This document shows positions 1-7,191 of a DNA stretch of 42,708 nucleotides, one piece after another (position 1 is the first letter of the stretch; every line of letters begins with the position of its first letter). This DNA comes from Myxococcales bacterium (GTDB lineage: Bacteria; Myxococcota_A; UBA9160; SMWR01): assembly GCA_013215605.1 (NCBI GenBank), contig JABSQW010000026.1, positions 1 through 42,708 on the forward strand. Direction: 5' to 3'. The translations under genes and the position numbers were made by a program. A model generated the notes under the pieces. The model saw nothing but the letters and a program-made list of their open reading frames with translations, was not told where the DNA came from and ran no database searches.

Positions 1-1
1 C

Positions 2-211
2 GGGCGCGACGAGCCCGCACAGCAGGAGCCACGCCTCGCGCAGCTCGCGCTGCTCCTCGCAGCGAACCTTCCCGAGGTGCAGCGCGCCTCGCGTATCGAT
101 CTTCGTTTTGCGGACCAGGCGGTCCTGCAGACGCCGCGTTTGAAAAGCGCGGCAACAGCGGCGGTGCGGCGTGGACGCGTCGCGCCGTCCAACGGAACGC
201 CGACCGGGTGA
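2..211 (+). CDS. ftsQ: Cell division protein FtsQ, C-terminal end (cut by window edge)
   Basis: This frame is open from the first bases of the window to a TGA at 209-211 and gives about 69 residues. It contains a segment reading RIDLRFADQAVLQTP, which matches the closing beta-strand region of the FtsQ/DivIB periplasmic domain, where 'DLRF...vvl' is typical. FtsQ is a single-pass inner-membrane divisome protein that connects FtsA/FtsZ-side proteins to FtsL/FtsB and the septal synthases. Its position directly before ftsA, with 32 bases between them, is the classical dcw order and supports the call. The rest of the gene, including the membrane segment and POTRA domain, lies outside the window. 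The fragment does not appear in the ORF track because its start is missing. Confidence 0.8.
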   Translation, partial: GRDEPAQQEPRLAQLALLLAANLPEVQRASRIDLRFADQAVLQTPRLKSAATAAVRRGRVAPSNGTPTG

Positions 212-243
212 TCCGGCGGTGCTCCACACAGGGGGGAACGACA

Positions 244-1482
244 ATGGCCAGAAGAGAAGACCTGATCATCGGACTCGACATCGGGACGACCAAGATCTGC
301 GTGATCGTGGCGGCCCAGACGGAGAACGGCGTCGACGTCGTCGGCATCGGCACGCATCCGTCGAAGGGCCTGCGCAAGGGTGTGGTGGTGGACATCGACG
401 CGACCGTCGATTCCATCAAACGCGCGGTCGAGGAAGCGGAGCTGATGGCGGACTGTGAGATCTCATCCGTCTACGCCGGCATCGCGGGCAGCCACATCCG
501 CGGCATCAACTCGCACGGCGTCGTCGCGGTGAAGGACCGCGAGGTGCGCGAGAGCGACGTGAACCGCGTGATCGATGCGGCAAAGGCGGTGGCGATCCCG
601 ATGGACCGAGAGGTGATCCACGTGATCCCCCAGGAGTTCATCATCGACGATCAGGATGGCATCCGCGAGCCGCTCGGAATGAGCGGCGTGCGGCTCGAGG
701 CCAAGATCCACATCGTGACCGCGGCCGTCGCCAGCGCGCAGAACATCGTGAAGTGCGCGAACAAGGCGGGCCTGAACGTCGTGGACATCGTGCTCGAGCC
801 GCTCGCGTCGGCCGAAGCCGCGCTGTCGGATGATGAGCGCGACCTCGGCGTGTGCCTGATCGACATCGGCGGCGGCACCACGGACATCGCGGCGTTCGCC
901 GACGGCTCGATCAAACACACGTCGGTGTTGGGCCTCGGCGGCTACCACATCAGCAACGACATCGCGGTGGGACTTCGCACACCGTTCGACGAGGCGGAGC
1001 GCATCAAGAAGCGCTTCGGCGTCGCGACGGCGCGCTACCTCACGAGCGACGACGTGATCAGTGTGCCGAGCGTCGGCGGACGCCGACCGCGAGAGGTCTC
1101 GCGCAAGGTCCTGTGCGAGATCATCGAGCCCCGCGTCGACGAGATCCTGACGCTCGCTCGCCAGGTGCTCGTGAAGGAGGGCCTCGAAGACAAGATCCCG
1201 TCGGGCGTCGTCCTTTCGGGCGGCTGTTCGGCCCTCGAGGGTCTCGCGGATCTCGCGGAGGAGATCTTCGAGGCGCCGGTCCGTTCGGGGACGCCGAGCC
1301 ACATCGGGGGCCTCCAGGACGTCGTTCGCGGACCCATGTTCGCCACGGGCGTGGGTCTCGCGCTCTTCGGCAGCAACCAGATGCACGGGCGCCCGTGGAC
1401 CCGTTTCCGAATCCGGGACGAGGGGATCTTCGGACGGGTCAAACAGCGCATGCGCGACTGGTTCTACGGGGATTTCGAGTAG
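244..1482 (+). CDS. ftsA: Cell division protein FtsA
   Basis: This 412-residue actin-like ATPase tethers FtsZ protofilaments to the inner membrane and recruits later divisome proteins. The N-terminal phosphate-binding loop GLDIGTTKICVIVA is at about residues 11-24. A second nucleotide-binding motif, CLIDIGGGTTDIA, lies in the middle, followed by the adenosine motif SGVVLSGGCSALEG. The C-terminus FGRVKQRMRDWFYGDFE is the expected amphipathic membrane-targeting helix, so the protein looks complete. I chose the ATG at 244, which has a GGGGGG ribosome binding site seven bases upstream. The GTG at 208 used in the ORF track overlaps the ftsQ stop and adds only 12 unconserved residues. The gene sits between ftsQ and ftsZ and is probably co-transcribed with them. 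Confidence 0.97.
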   Translation: MARREDLIIGLDIGTTKICVIVAAQTENGVDVVGIGTHPSKGLRKGVVVDIDATVDSIKRAVEEAELMADCEISSVYAGIAGSHIRGINSHGVVAVKDREVRESDVNRVIDAAKAVAIPMDREVIHVIPQEFIIDDQDGIREPLGMSGVRLEAKIHIVTAAVASAQNIVKCANKAGLNVVDIVLEPLASAEAALSDDERDLGVCLIDIGGGTTDIAAFADGSIKHTSVLGLGGYHISNDIAVGLRTPFDEAERIKKRFGVATARYLTSDDVISVPSVGGRRPREVSRKVLCEIIEPRVDEILTLARQVLVKEGLEDKIPSGVVLSGGCSALEGLADLAEEIFEAPVRSGTPSHIGGLQDVVRGPMFATGVGLALFGSNQMHGRPWTRFRIRDEGIFGRVKQRMRDWFYGDFE

Positions 1483-1599
1483 GGGTGGCGACTCTGAGTC
1501 CCCGGGGGGATCGGAAAGAGACGCTGCAAGGTCGCACAAAAAAACGGTTTCATGATACATTCCGCGCGGTCTGACGACTGCTCGGGGGGGGATTGAGTG

Positions 1600-3063
1600 A
1601 TGGCGAAGAAGACGCGTCGGAACGACAAAACGCGGGTTTCCAAGAAGGCGCTCGCTGGGAGTGCTCTGGGGGATGCTCAACACGCCGACCTGCTCGAGAT
1701 CGGCGACGATTTGGGCGACGGGCTGCTGGAGTTCGAGGACAACTCGATCCAGAAGGCGAGCATCAAGGTGATGGGCGTCGGCGGCGGCGGCGGCAACGCC
1801 ATCAACAGCATGATCACCGCCGGCCTGCAGGGCGTCGACTTCATCGCTGCGAACACCGATGCCCAGGCGCTCCAGCACAACCTCGCACCGATGAAGCTCC
1901 AGCTCGGAAGCGAGGAGACGCGCGGCCTCGGCTGCGGCGCCGACCCGACGAAGGGTCGCTCGTCGGCACTCGAGAATCGCGATCGTCTGCGCGAGGCCTT
2001 CGAGGGCACGGACATGGTGTTCGTGACGGCCGGCCTCGGCGGCGGCACGGGCACGGGTGCGGCACCCGTCGTAGCGGAGATCGCCCGCGAGGCGGGCGCG
2101 CTGACCGTCGGTGTCGTGACCAAGCCGTTCATCTTCGAGGGCAAGATCCGCATGCGGCACGCGGAGCGTGGGCTCGACGAGCTTCACCGTGTCGTCGACA
2201 CCGTGATCACCATTCCGAACCAGCGCCTGCTCGCTCTGGCCGGAAAAGGCACGGCCATGCAGGACGCCTTCAAGCTCGCAGACGAGGTGCTGTTCAACGC
2301 GGTGCGCGGCATCTCGGACCTGATCACGATCCACGGCCTCATCAACCTCGACTTCGCCGACGTTCGCACGATCATGAACGAGATGGGCGTGGCGCTGATG
2401 GGGACGGGTATCGCGACGGGGGACGAGCGCGGCGTGGATGCGGCGCGTGCGGCGATCTCGAGTCCGCTGCTCGAGGATCTGTCGATCGACGGCGCCCACG
2501 GCGTCCTGATCAACATCACCGGCGGGCCGGACCTGACGCTCTTCGAAGTCAACGAGGCGTCGACGTTGATCCAGGAGGCCGCTCACGAGGATGCGAACAT
2601 CATCTTCGGCGCGGTGATCGACGACACCATGCCCCAGGACGAGATGCGCGTGACGGTCATCGCCACGGGCCTCGACAGCGAACGCGTGCGCCGCGGTCGC
2701 GAGCGGGAACACGGCAGCGAGCGCCGCAGCGACGCCAGCTGGGACGACGTCGCCAACGTCACCCCACTTCGCCGCGAGTCGCCCCCGCCGTTCCAGGACA
2801 GCTGGGGCAGCACACCTGCCGGGGAACGCCGCTCGGCAGCGTCGCAGGTGGAGCTGGCGCCCATGCGCGATTCGGAGCCGCGGCACGACTCCGAGCTCCA
2901 CGCGGATCCGTCGCCCGAGCGGACGCAGAACGCGGGCGACGAGTTCCTCTCGCCGTTCGAGGACGAGCTCGACGTGCCGACGTTCCTGCGGCGCAGCGGA
3001 AAGACGGACGGCGACGACGACGACCGTGACGAGCCCGGGGTCCTGCGGCGTTCGGCGGACTGA
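1600..3063 (+). CDS. ftsZ: Cell division GTPase FtsZ
   Basis: This 487-residue tubulin homologue forms the Z ring. The core is fully intact: nucleotide loop [13 protein letters not shown] (about 59-71), NTDAQAL, the tubulin signature [13 protein letters not shown], and the T7-loop region [16 protein letters not shown] begins at residue 61, so there is a charged N-terminal extension of about 40 residues compared with E. coli. After the globular domain there is a long, arginine- and glutamate-rich linker. The conserved C-terminal peptide DVPTFLRR follows at about 458-465, which normally ends FtsZ and binds FtsA. Here another 22 residues follow, acidic and then ending [10 protein letters not shown] took ATG 1600 rather than the overlapping GTG 1597; GGGGGGG lies just upstream. 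A separate promoter in the 117-base gap after ftsA is possible. Confidence 0.98.
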   Translation: MAKKTRRNDKTRVSKKALAGSALGDAQHADLLEIGDDLGDGLLEFEDNSIQKASIKVMGVGGGGGNAINSMITAGLQGVDFIAANTDAQALQHNLAPMKLQLGSEETRGLGCGADPTKGRSSALENRDRLREAFEGTDMVFVTAGLGGGTGTGAAPVVAEIAREAGALTVGVVTKPFIFEGKIRMRHAERGLDELHRVVDTVITIPNQRLLALAGKGTAMQDAFKLADEVLFNAVRGISDLITIHGLINLDFADVRTIMNEMGVALMGTGIATGDERGVDAARAAISSPLLEDLSIDGAHGVLINITGGPDLTLFEVNEASTLIQEAAHEDANIIFGAVIDDTMPQDEMRVTVIATGLDSERVRRGREREHGSERRSDASWDDVANVTPLRRESPPPFQDSWGSTPAGERRSAASQVELAPMRDSEPRHDSELHADPSPERTQNAGDEFLSPFEDELDVPTFLRRSGKTDGDDDDRDEPGVLRRSAD

Positions 3064-3102
3064 CGGTCGGGCGGCGCAGCCTCTGGCGTCGCGGTGTTGA
3101 CG

Positions 3103-3131
3103 GCGGGCCCCGGGAAAATCCCGGGGCCCGC
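3103..3131 (+). terminator. Perfect 12-bp hairpin after ftsZ
   Basis: GCGGGCCCCGGG (3103-3114) and CCCGGGGCCCGC (3120-3131) are exact reverse complements around the loop AAAAT. The element starts 39 bases after the ftsZ stop and lies before the next start codon. There is no T-tract, so it may act as a Rho-assisted terminator or an mRNA 3' stabiliser rather than a classical intrinsic terminator. It plausibly marks the end of the division operon. Confidence 0.7.
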
Positions 3132-3195
3132 TGGCGTTCGGGGTGCGCGCGAGTGGGAGCTTGCCGGGCGGGCTCGGCTCGTGCAGTCTCGCCCG

Positions 3196-4005
3196 ATGCC
3201 GACCGCCCTCGTCCTCCTCGAACGCGACGGCGACGTCGCGACCCTCACCTTCAACCAGCCGGAACGCCTGAACGCGATGACGCGCGCCATGGGCGAGGCG
3301 TTCGCGGAGCGCGTCGCCGGACTTCGTGGCGACGAGTCGCTGCGCGCGGTGATCGTGACGGGGGCCGGTCGCGCGTTCTCGGCGGGCGGCGACAGGGCGA
3401 TGCTGGACAGTCTCGCCGACCGCGGTGCCGAGGGCGGCGACCGCGCGATCCAGCCGATCCGCGACACGATGCGCAGCTTCTACGGCCTGTTCCTCGCGGT
3501 GCGCGATCTCCCCTGCCCGACTCTCGCGGCGATCAACGGACACGCGATCGGCGCCGGGCTGTGCGTTGCCCTCGCGTGCGACATGCGCTTCGCAGCCGTG
3601 TCGGCGCGGATGGGCGCCAACTTCGGTCGCCTCGGCATTCACCCGGGCATGGCCGCCAGCTGGACGCTGCCGCGCATCGTGGGACCGGCCGTGGCCGCCG
3701 AGCTCCTCTACACGAGCCGCATCTTCGACGCGGAGGAGGCCGCTCGCATCGGGCTCGTGAACCGCGCATTCCCCGCCGACGATCTGCTCGGCGCGGTGAA
3801 CCGGATCGCCGCGGAGATCGCCAGCTGCGCGCCCGTGGCGGTCCGCGGAACGAAGCGCTCACTGGCGAGGAGCCTCGGAGCCAGCCTCACCGATCAGCTC
3901 GACACCGAGGCCAGCGAGCAGGGCCTCTGCTTCACCACGGCCGATATCCGCGAGGGCCTCGCCGCACTCGCGGAGAAGCGGGATCCGAGGTTCGAAGGCC
4001 ATTAG
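3196..4005 (+). CDS. Enoyl-CoA hydratase/isomerase family protein lacking both hydratase glutamates
   Basis: This 269-residue protein has the crotonase fold. The oxyanion-hole segment GAGRAFSAGGD and the core INGHAIGAGLCVALACDMRFA are clear, and length is normal for the family. In classical enoyl-CoA hydratase the two catalytic glutamates sit in GGGCELAMMCD and in QPEILLG. By hand alignment the corresponding positions here are Cys (GAGLCVALACD) and Phe (MGANFGRLG). Hydration by the usual mechanism is therefore unlikely. Isomerase, hydrolase or another crotonase-type activity on an acyl-CoA is possible, but the substrate cannot be read from sequence. I chose the ATG at 3196 (MPTALVLLERDGDVATLTFN). 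The upstream in-frame 34 residues run through the ftsZ hairpin and are not conserved-looking. It is probably transcribed separately from ftsZ. Confidence 0.85.
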   Translation: MPTALVLLERDGDVATLTFNQPERLNAMTRAMGEAFAERVAGLRGDESLRAVIVTGAGRAFSAGGDRAMLDSLADRGAEGGDRAIQPIRDTMRSFYGLFLAVRDLPCPTLAAINGHAIGAGLCVALACDMRFAAVSARMGANFGRLGIHPGMAASWTLPRIVGPAVAAELLYTSRIFDAEEAARIGLVNRAFPADDLLGAVNRIAAEIASCAPVAVRGTKRSLARSLGASLTDQLDTEASEQGLCFTTADIREGLAALAEKRDPRFEGH

Positions 4006-4079
4006 CGCCCGCGGCCAGCGAGCGCGGCGCTCGACCCCGCCGACTTGCGATCCCCCGGCCCTGCGAGCCGCCCCAGCCG

Positions 4080-4532
4080 TCACCCGCCGCCCGCAAGCAG
4101 CCGCTTGACCGCCTCGCTCACCCGCTTCCCATCCGCAGCCGCCCCCAGGCGCTCGAGGACGGGCCGCATCACCTTCCCCATGTCGCGGGGCCCGGTCGCG
4201 CCGACCTCGGCGATCACCTCGGCCACCACGCGCTCGACGTCCGCGGCGTCGGGCGCCGCCGGCAGATAGGCGAGCAGGATGTCCCGCTCGGACGTCTCTT
4301 TGTCGACCAGATCGCTGCGTCCCGCGGCCCCGTACTGCTCGATCGCGTCCGTGCGCTGCTTCACGAGGCTGCGGATCACCCGCTCGATGCCGCCGTCGTC
4401 GAGCTCGGAACCGTCTTCGATCTCCCGGTTCCGGACGGCGCCGCGCACGCTGCGGATGGTCTCGAGGCGCAGCGCGTCGCGGCTCTTCATCGCGTCCTTC
4501 ATGTCCGTGTCCAGGCGCTCCCGCAAACTCAT
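4080..4532 (-). CDS. yqeY: YqeY/GatB-like domain protein
   Basis: This 150-residue soluble protein of the GatB/YqeY family resembles the tail domain of the amidotransferase subunit GatB, which binds the tRNA elbow. Free-standing members are thought to act in tRNA-dependent amidation or a related RNA step, but the role is not settled. Family hallmarks are visible: the N-terminal SLRERLDTDMKDAMKSRD, then LETIRSVRGAVRNREIE, and the C-terminal GPRDMGKVMRPVLERLG segment. I chose the ATG at 4532, with GGGAGAGGGG just upstream; the 22 extra upstream residues in the ORF track are encoded by a terminator-like hairpin. It is often next to rpsU and dnaG in other genomes, but neither is here. It stands alone between a plus-strand gene and ndk. 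Confidence 0.9.
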   Translation of the reverse strand: MSLRERLDTDMKDAMKSRDALRLETIRSVRGAVRNREIEDGSELDDGGIERVIRSLVKQRTDAIEQYGAAGRSDLVDKETSERDILLAYLPAAPDAADVERVVAEVIAEVGATGPRDMGKVMRPVLERLGAAADGKRVSEAVKRLLAGGG

Positions 4533-4553
4533 TCGAAACCCCTCTCCCAGGCG

Positions 4554-4581
4554 CCCGGCCGCTGTCGGACGGGTTTTTTTT
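4554..4581 (+). terminator. Intrinsic terminator, plus strand, upstream of yqeY
   Basis: CCCGGCCG (4554-4561), loop CTGT, and CGGACGGG (4566-4573) form an 8-bp stem with one G-A mismatch, followed directly by eight T residues (4574-4581). This is a textbook Rho-independent terminator read on the plus strand. No plus-strand annotated gene ends just before it, so it would stop transcription running antisense through yqeY. On the minus strand it lies in the yqeY leader, 22 bases before the start codon. Confidence 0.65.
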
Positions 4582-4618
4582 GTGATGATGCTCACCAAAC
4601 GGCATTAGATCGTGTGCT

Positions 4619-4632
4619 AACACTCAAGTGTT
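4619..4632. repeat. Inverted repeat AACACT-CA-AGTGTT
   Basis: Six-base arms separated by two bases lie in the AT-richer part of the 422-base region between yqeY and ndk. The position, about 90 bases upstream of the yqeY start on the minus strand, would suit an operator. No regulator can be named. Confidence 0.35.
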
Positions 4633-4734
4633 CGCGAAAAAGTTCGAATCAGAGTGTGTACCCGAGCCCGCGCAGCAATTTTCGCTACGGCTCGAGGCTG
4701 TCGAACTCAGGATTCATGAGAGGGATCGCCACCC

Positions 4735-4821
4735 GTGTCACGCGCTCTTCGAAACCACAGCTTCTGGCTCACCCTCACGTACGTTGGCCTCATGCTCCTG
4801 ATGGCACGTACCTACGCCTGA
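4735..4821 (+). CDS. Possible 28-residue membrane peptide
   Basis: The yqeY-ndk gap is 422 bases long and the ORF track shows only shadow frames in it. One short frame starts at GTG 4735 and ends at TGA 4819-4821. It reads as a basic, aromatic start (SRALRNHSFW), a hydrophobic stretch LTLTYVGLMLLMA, and a short polar end. That is the shape of a single-pass small membrane protein. AGAGGG lies about ten bases upstream of the start. About 20 of 27 codons end in G or C, which is only slightly above background. I do not recognise a family, and the remainder of the gap (4822-4954) shows nothing I can assign. This is a candidate only. Confidence 0.3.
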   Translation: MSRALRNHSFWLTLTYVGLMLLMARTYA

Positions 4822-4954
4822 TCCGGCACCTCCGGGGCCTTCCCGCGGCCCACGGAACCTTCCGCCCCGACCCCAAGCTGGACGCGGATCCGCTGTACTC
4901 CGGGAGAAATCCGGGGGTTGGCCGCAGGTGAATGCCCGACGCGAGGCGAGGGAT

Positions 4955-5401
4955 TCAGGCGGGTAGCGCTGCCACCGGTGCCAGGATTTCGGTTGCGTTG
5001 AAGAAATACGCGATCTCGATGCGCGCAGTCTCCGGCGCGTCCGAACCGTGGCCCGCGTTGCGCTCGATGTCGGTGCCGAAATCGCCCCGAATGGTCCCCT
5101 TCGGCGCCTCGTTGGAATTCGTGGGCCCGAGCAGGTCGCGGTGCCTCGAAACGGCGTCGGGTCCCTCCAGCACGCTCACGACGACCGCTCCCGAGCTCAT
5201 GAACTCGACCAGGTCGCTGTAGAAGGGCCGCTCTTTGTGGACCGCGTAGAAGCCGCGGGCCTGCTCCTCGCTGAGCCGGATCTTCTTCAGCGCGAGGATC
5301 GACAGCCCAGCGTCCTCGAATCGGGACAGGATCGCGCCAGTGGCCCCCTTGCTCACGGCGTCGGGTTTGATGATCGAAAGGGTCCGCTCGACTGCGGCCA
5401 T
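4955..5401 (-). CDS. ndk: Nucleoside diphosphate kinase
   Basis: This 148-residue enzyme exchanges gamma-phosphate between nucleoside tri- and diphosphates in a ping-pong reaction through a phosphohistidine, balancing NTP and dNTP pools in the cytoplasm. The N-terminal [12 protein letters not shown] is standard. The active-site motif [12 protein letters not shown] places the phosphorylated histidine at residue 118. [18 protein letters not shown] is the expected nucleotide-binding segment. Length is normal, with a short extra C-terminal tail. AAGGAG lies about ten bases upstream of the ATG. It follows the quinone oxidoreductase on the same strand after 55 bases, so the two may share a transcript, although a palindrome lies between them. 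Confidence 0.97.
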   Translation of the reverse strand: MAAVERTLSIIKPDAVSKGATGAILSRFEDAGLSILALKKIRLSEEQARGFYAVHKERPFYSDLVEFMSSGAVVVSVLEGPDAVSRHRDLLGPTNSNEAPKGTIRGDFGTDIERNAGHGSDAPETARIEIAYFFNATEILAPVAALPA

Positions 5402-5444
5402 CGCGTCCCGCTCCTTGTGGTCGGTGGTCTGCTGGGAAGGGGCA

Positions 5445-5458
5445 GAGCTATATAGCTC
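5445..5458. repeat. Perfect 14-bp palindrome GAGCTATATAGCTC
   Basis: The sequence equals its own reverse complement and overlaps the last codon of the quinone oxidoreductase gene, 44 bases upstream of the ndk start. It contains TATATA, so it could be part of an ndk promoter or an operator. There is no adjacent T-tract, and it is too short in loop to be a good terminator. Confidence 0.35.
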
Positions 5459-6434
5459 AAGTCACGAGCACGACCTTCCCAAAATGCTCACTCGCCTGCA
5501 GCACCCGGTGTGCCTCCATGGCGTCCGCCAGCGGGAGCGTTCGGTCGATGATCGGGCGGATCCGCCCCTCGCGAAGCGCCTCGCCGAAGCGGTCGACGAA
5601 GCCTCGGACGATCGCAGCCTTCTCTGCGACCGGACGAGCCCGCAGGGTGGAGCCGATCACCTGCAGTCGGCGCGTCAACAGGAGGCCGAGGTTGATCTCG
5701 CTCTGCGCGCCGCCCATCAGCCCGATGAGCACGAGCCGCCCGCCCAGGGCGAGGCTCGCGAGATTCTTCTCGAAGTACTTCGCCCCGATCGAGTCGAGGA
5801 CCACGTCGGCGCCGCGTCCCGACGTGTGCTTCGACACCGCCTCGACGAAGTCGCCCGAACGGTAGTTGACCGCGACGTCAGCGCCGAGTTCGAGGCATTG
5901 CGCGCACTTCTCGTCGGACCCCGCAGTCACCACGGACATCGCGCCCGCGCAGCGGATCAGCTGAATCGCCGCCGTACCGATCCCGCTGCCGCCGCCGTGA
6001 ACGAGCGCCGTCCCGCCCTCCGCGAGCCCACCGAGCTGGAACACGTTGAGGAAGACGGTGAGGAAGACCTCCGGGAGGGCGGCGGCCTGCTCGAGGGGGA
6101 GGTCGTCTGGGACCGAGATCAGCGAGCCCGCGTGCACGATCGCCTCTTCCGCGTATCCGCCTCCCGCGAGCAACGCCATCACGCGGTCGCCGACGGCGAA
6201 CCCGTCCACTCCCGCGCCGAGTTCGGCGATCGCGCCCGCGCACTCGAGGCCGAGCGTCTCGGGCGCTCCAGCCGGCGGCGGGTAGAGGCCGCGCGCCTGC
6301 ATCAGGTCGGCCCGGTTGACCGCCGACGCCACGACGCGGATGCGCACCTCACCCGGCCCGGGGCTCGGCTGCGGCAGCTCGGTGAGGCGGAGGACGCGCT
6401 CGTCGCCGTTCTTCTCGATCGTGATGGCTCGCAT
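5457..6434 (-). CDS. NAD(P)H quinone oxidoreductase, zinc-free MDR family
   Basis: This 325-residue protein is a medium-chain dehydrogenase/reductase of the PIG3/QOR type. It probably reduces quinones with NADPH. The GroES-like N-terminal half contains [25 protein letters not shown], typical of this group. The Rossmann half has the nucleotide loop [15 protein letters not shown]. The catalytic-zinc ligands of alcohol dehydrogenases and the structural zinc cysteine cluster are absent, which fits the quinone-reductase branch. The protein ends [10 protein letters not shown], the usual family ending. I chose the ATG at 6434 ([12 protein letters not shown]); the 26 residues upstream in the ORF track are low-complexity intergenic sequence. 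It is divergent from rnpB. The exact substrate is not determined by sequence. Confidence 0.9.
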   Translation of the reverse strand: MRAITIEKNGDERVLRLTELPQPSPGPGEVRIRVVASAVNRADLMQARGLYPPPAGAPETLGLECAGAIAELGAGVDGFAVGDRVMALLAGGGYAEEAIVHAGSLISVPDDLPLEQAAALPEVFLTVFLNVFQLGGLAEGGTALVHGGGSGIGTAAIQLIRCAGAMSVVTAGSDEKCAQCLELGADVAVNYRSGDFVEAVSKHTSGRGADVVLDSIGAKYFEKNLASLALGGRLVLIGLMGGAQSEINLGLLLTRRLQVIGSTLRARPVAEKAAIVRGFVDRFGEALREGRIRPIIDRTLPLADAMEAHRVLQASEHFGKVVLVT

Positions 6435-6482
6435 GCCGCGCAGTCTAGCTTTGGAGACCCCATCCGGGCCCCGAAGCCCGGA

Positions 6483-6502
6483 TCGACCCGGCTTCGTTCG
6501 CC
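6483..6502. repeat. Intergenic 20-mer, copy 1 (TCGACCCGGCTTCGTTCGCC)
   Basis: The same 20-mer occurs at 14213-14232 with 18 of 20 bases identical. This copy is the right arm of a hairpin: CGAAGCC at about 6474 pairs with GGCTTCG. Both copies are in intergenic DNA, so this may be a dispersed genome repeat. Confidence 0.35.
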
Positions 6503-6563
6503 AAAGGCTCACTGGGCGCGCCTGCCGGCGCTTGCTATCGGGGACCCGGTCTCGGCGGACGGG

Positions 6564-6593
6564 TTGCCCCGGTGCGCACGGGGCGGTTAGCTT
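6564..6593 (+). promoter_or_regulatory. Possible rnpB promoter (TTGCCC, 18 bases, TAGCTT)
   Basis: A -35-like TTGCCC at 6564-6569 is followed by 18 bases and a -10-like TAGCTT at 6588-6593. Transcription would start near 6600, matching the inferred 5' end of the RNase P RNA. The match to the sigma-70 consensus is moderate. Confidence 0.4.
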
Positions 6594-6602
6594 TGTGTGT
6601 GC

Positions 6603-7043
6603 CGGAGGTGGATGGAGGATCGCCGGCGGACAAGCACCGTCCGCGGGAGGAAAGTCCGGGCTCTATAGGGCAGGGAGGTCGCTAACGGCGACCCGGGGCG
6701 ACCCGAGGGAAAGCGCAACAGAAACGACACCGCCGATGGCCGTTGAGGCCCGCACCCGTTGAGAGGCGGACCGGGCGGAGGCACAGGCAAGGTTGAAATC
6801 GTGGGGTAAGAGCCCACGCGCGACAGCCGGGTGACCGGCGGCGGAGCAAGCCCCTCCCGGAGCAAGCTCGAATAGGCAAGCTGTCGAGGGTGGCCCGCCC
6901 GATCGCAGTCCGCCGAGAGGCGGCTTGCGCAGCATGCGGGTGAGAGCGCTTGAGTGGCGCAGCAATGCGTCGCCTAGATGAATGATCCTCGCCGCGTCTC
7001 GGGCAACCGGATCGCGGAACAGGACCCGGCTTATAGTCCACGG
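6603..7043 (+). ncRNA. rnpB: RNase P RNA, bacterial type A
   Basis: This is the catalytic RNA that removes 5' leaders from pre-tRNAs. Conserved signatures are present in order: GGAGGAAAGTCCGGGCTC followed by TATAGGGCAGGG; a CGCCGATGGCC segment; GGGTAAGAGCCCACG (the P10-P12 area); CTCCCGGAGCAAGCTCGAATAGG; and CTAGATGAATGATC leading to ACCCGGCTTATAGTCC at the 3' end. GTGGAT at 6608-6613 can pair with GTCCAC at 7036-7041 as part of helix P1, which sets the approximate ends to within a few bases. The hairpin just before the 3' P4 strand (P18 position) is longer than in E. coli and is capped by a GCAA tetraloop. There is no clear terminator after it; the next gene is convergent. Confidence 0.95.
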
Positions 7044-7191
7044 ACGCCCGATTCCATCGGTCGTCACCCGGCGAGAAGAAGCCGAGAAATCGGCCACGCT
7101 CGCCGGGCTCCGGCACATTGCATCGCCGCGAAACTCGACGATCTCTGCACTCGGTTGGCTGACCGGGAATTCGACGAACGTCGCGTCCGCT

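Noticed and set aside
463-3642. 1059-residue minus-strand ORF
   Set aside because: It lies antisense to ftsA, ftsZ and the hydratase gene; the His/Arg/Asp-rich product is a typical shadow of GC-rich genes.
4630-4645. GTTC-N8-GTTC direct repeat upstream of yqeY
   Set aside because: It resembles the alphaproteobacterial LexA box but the period is 12, not 11, and the neighbouring gene is not a repair gene.
3153-4931. 592-residue plus-strand ORF
   Set aside because: It is an alternate frame of the hydratase gene continued antisense through yqeY; the composition is Arg/Pro-rich and no motif is present.
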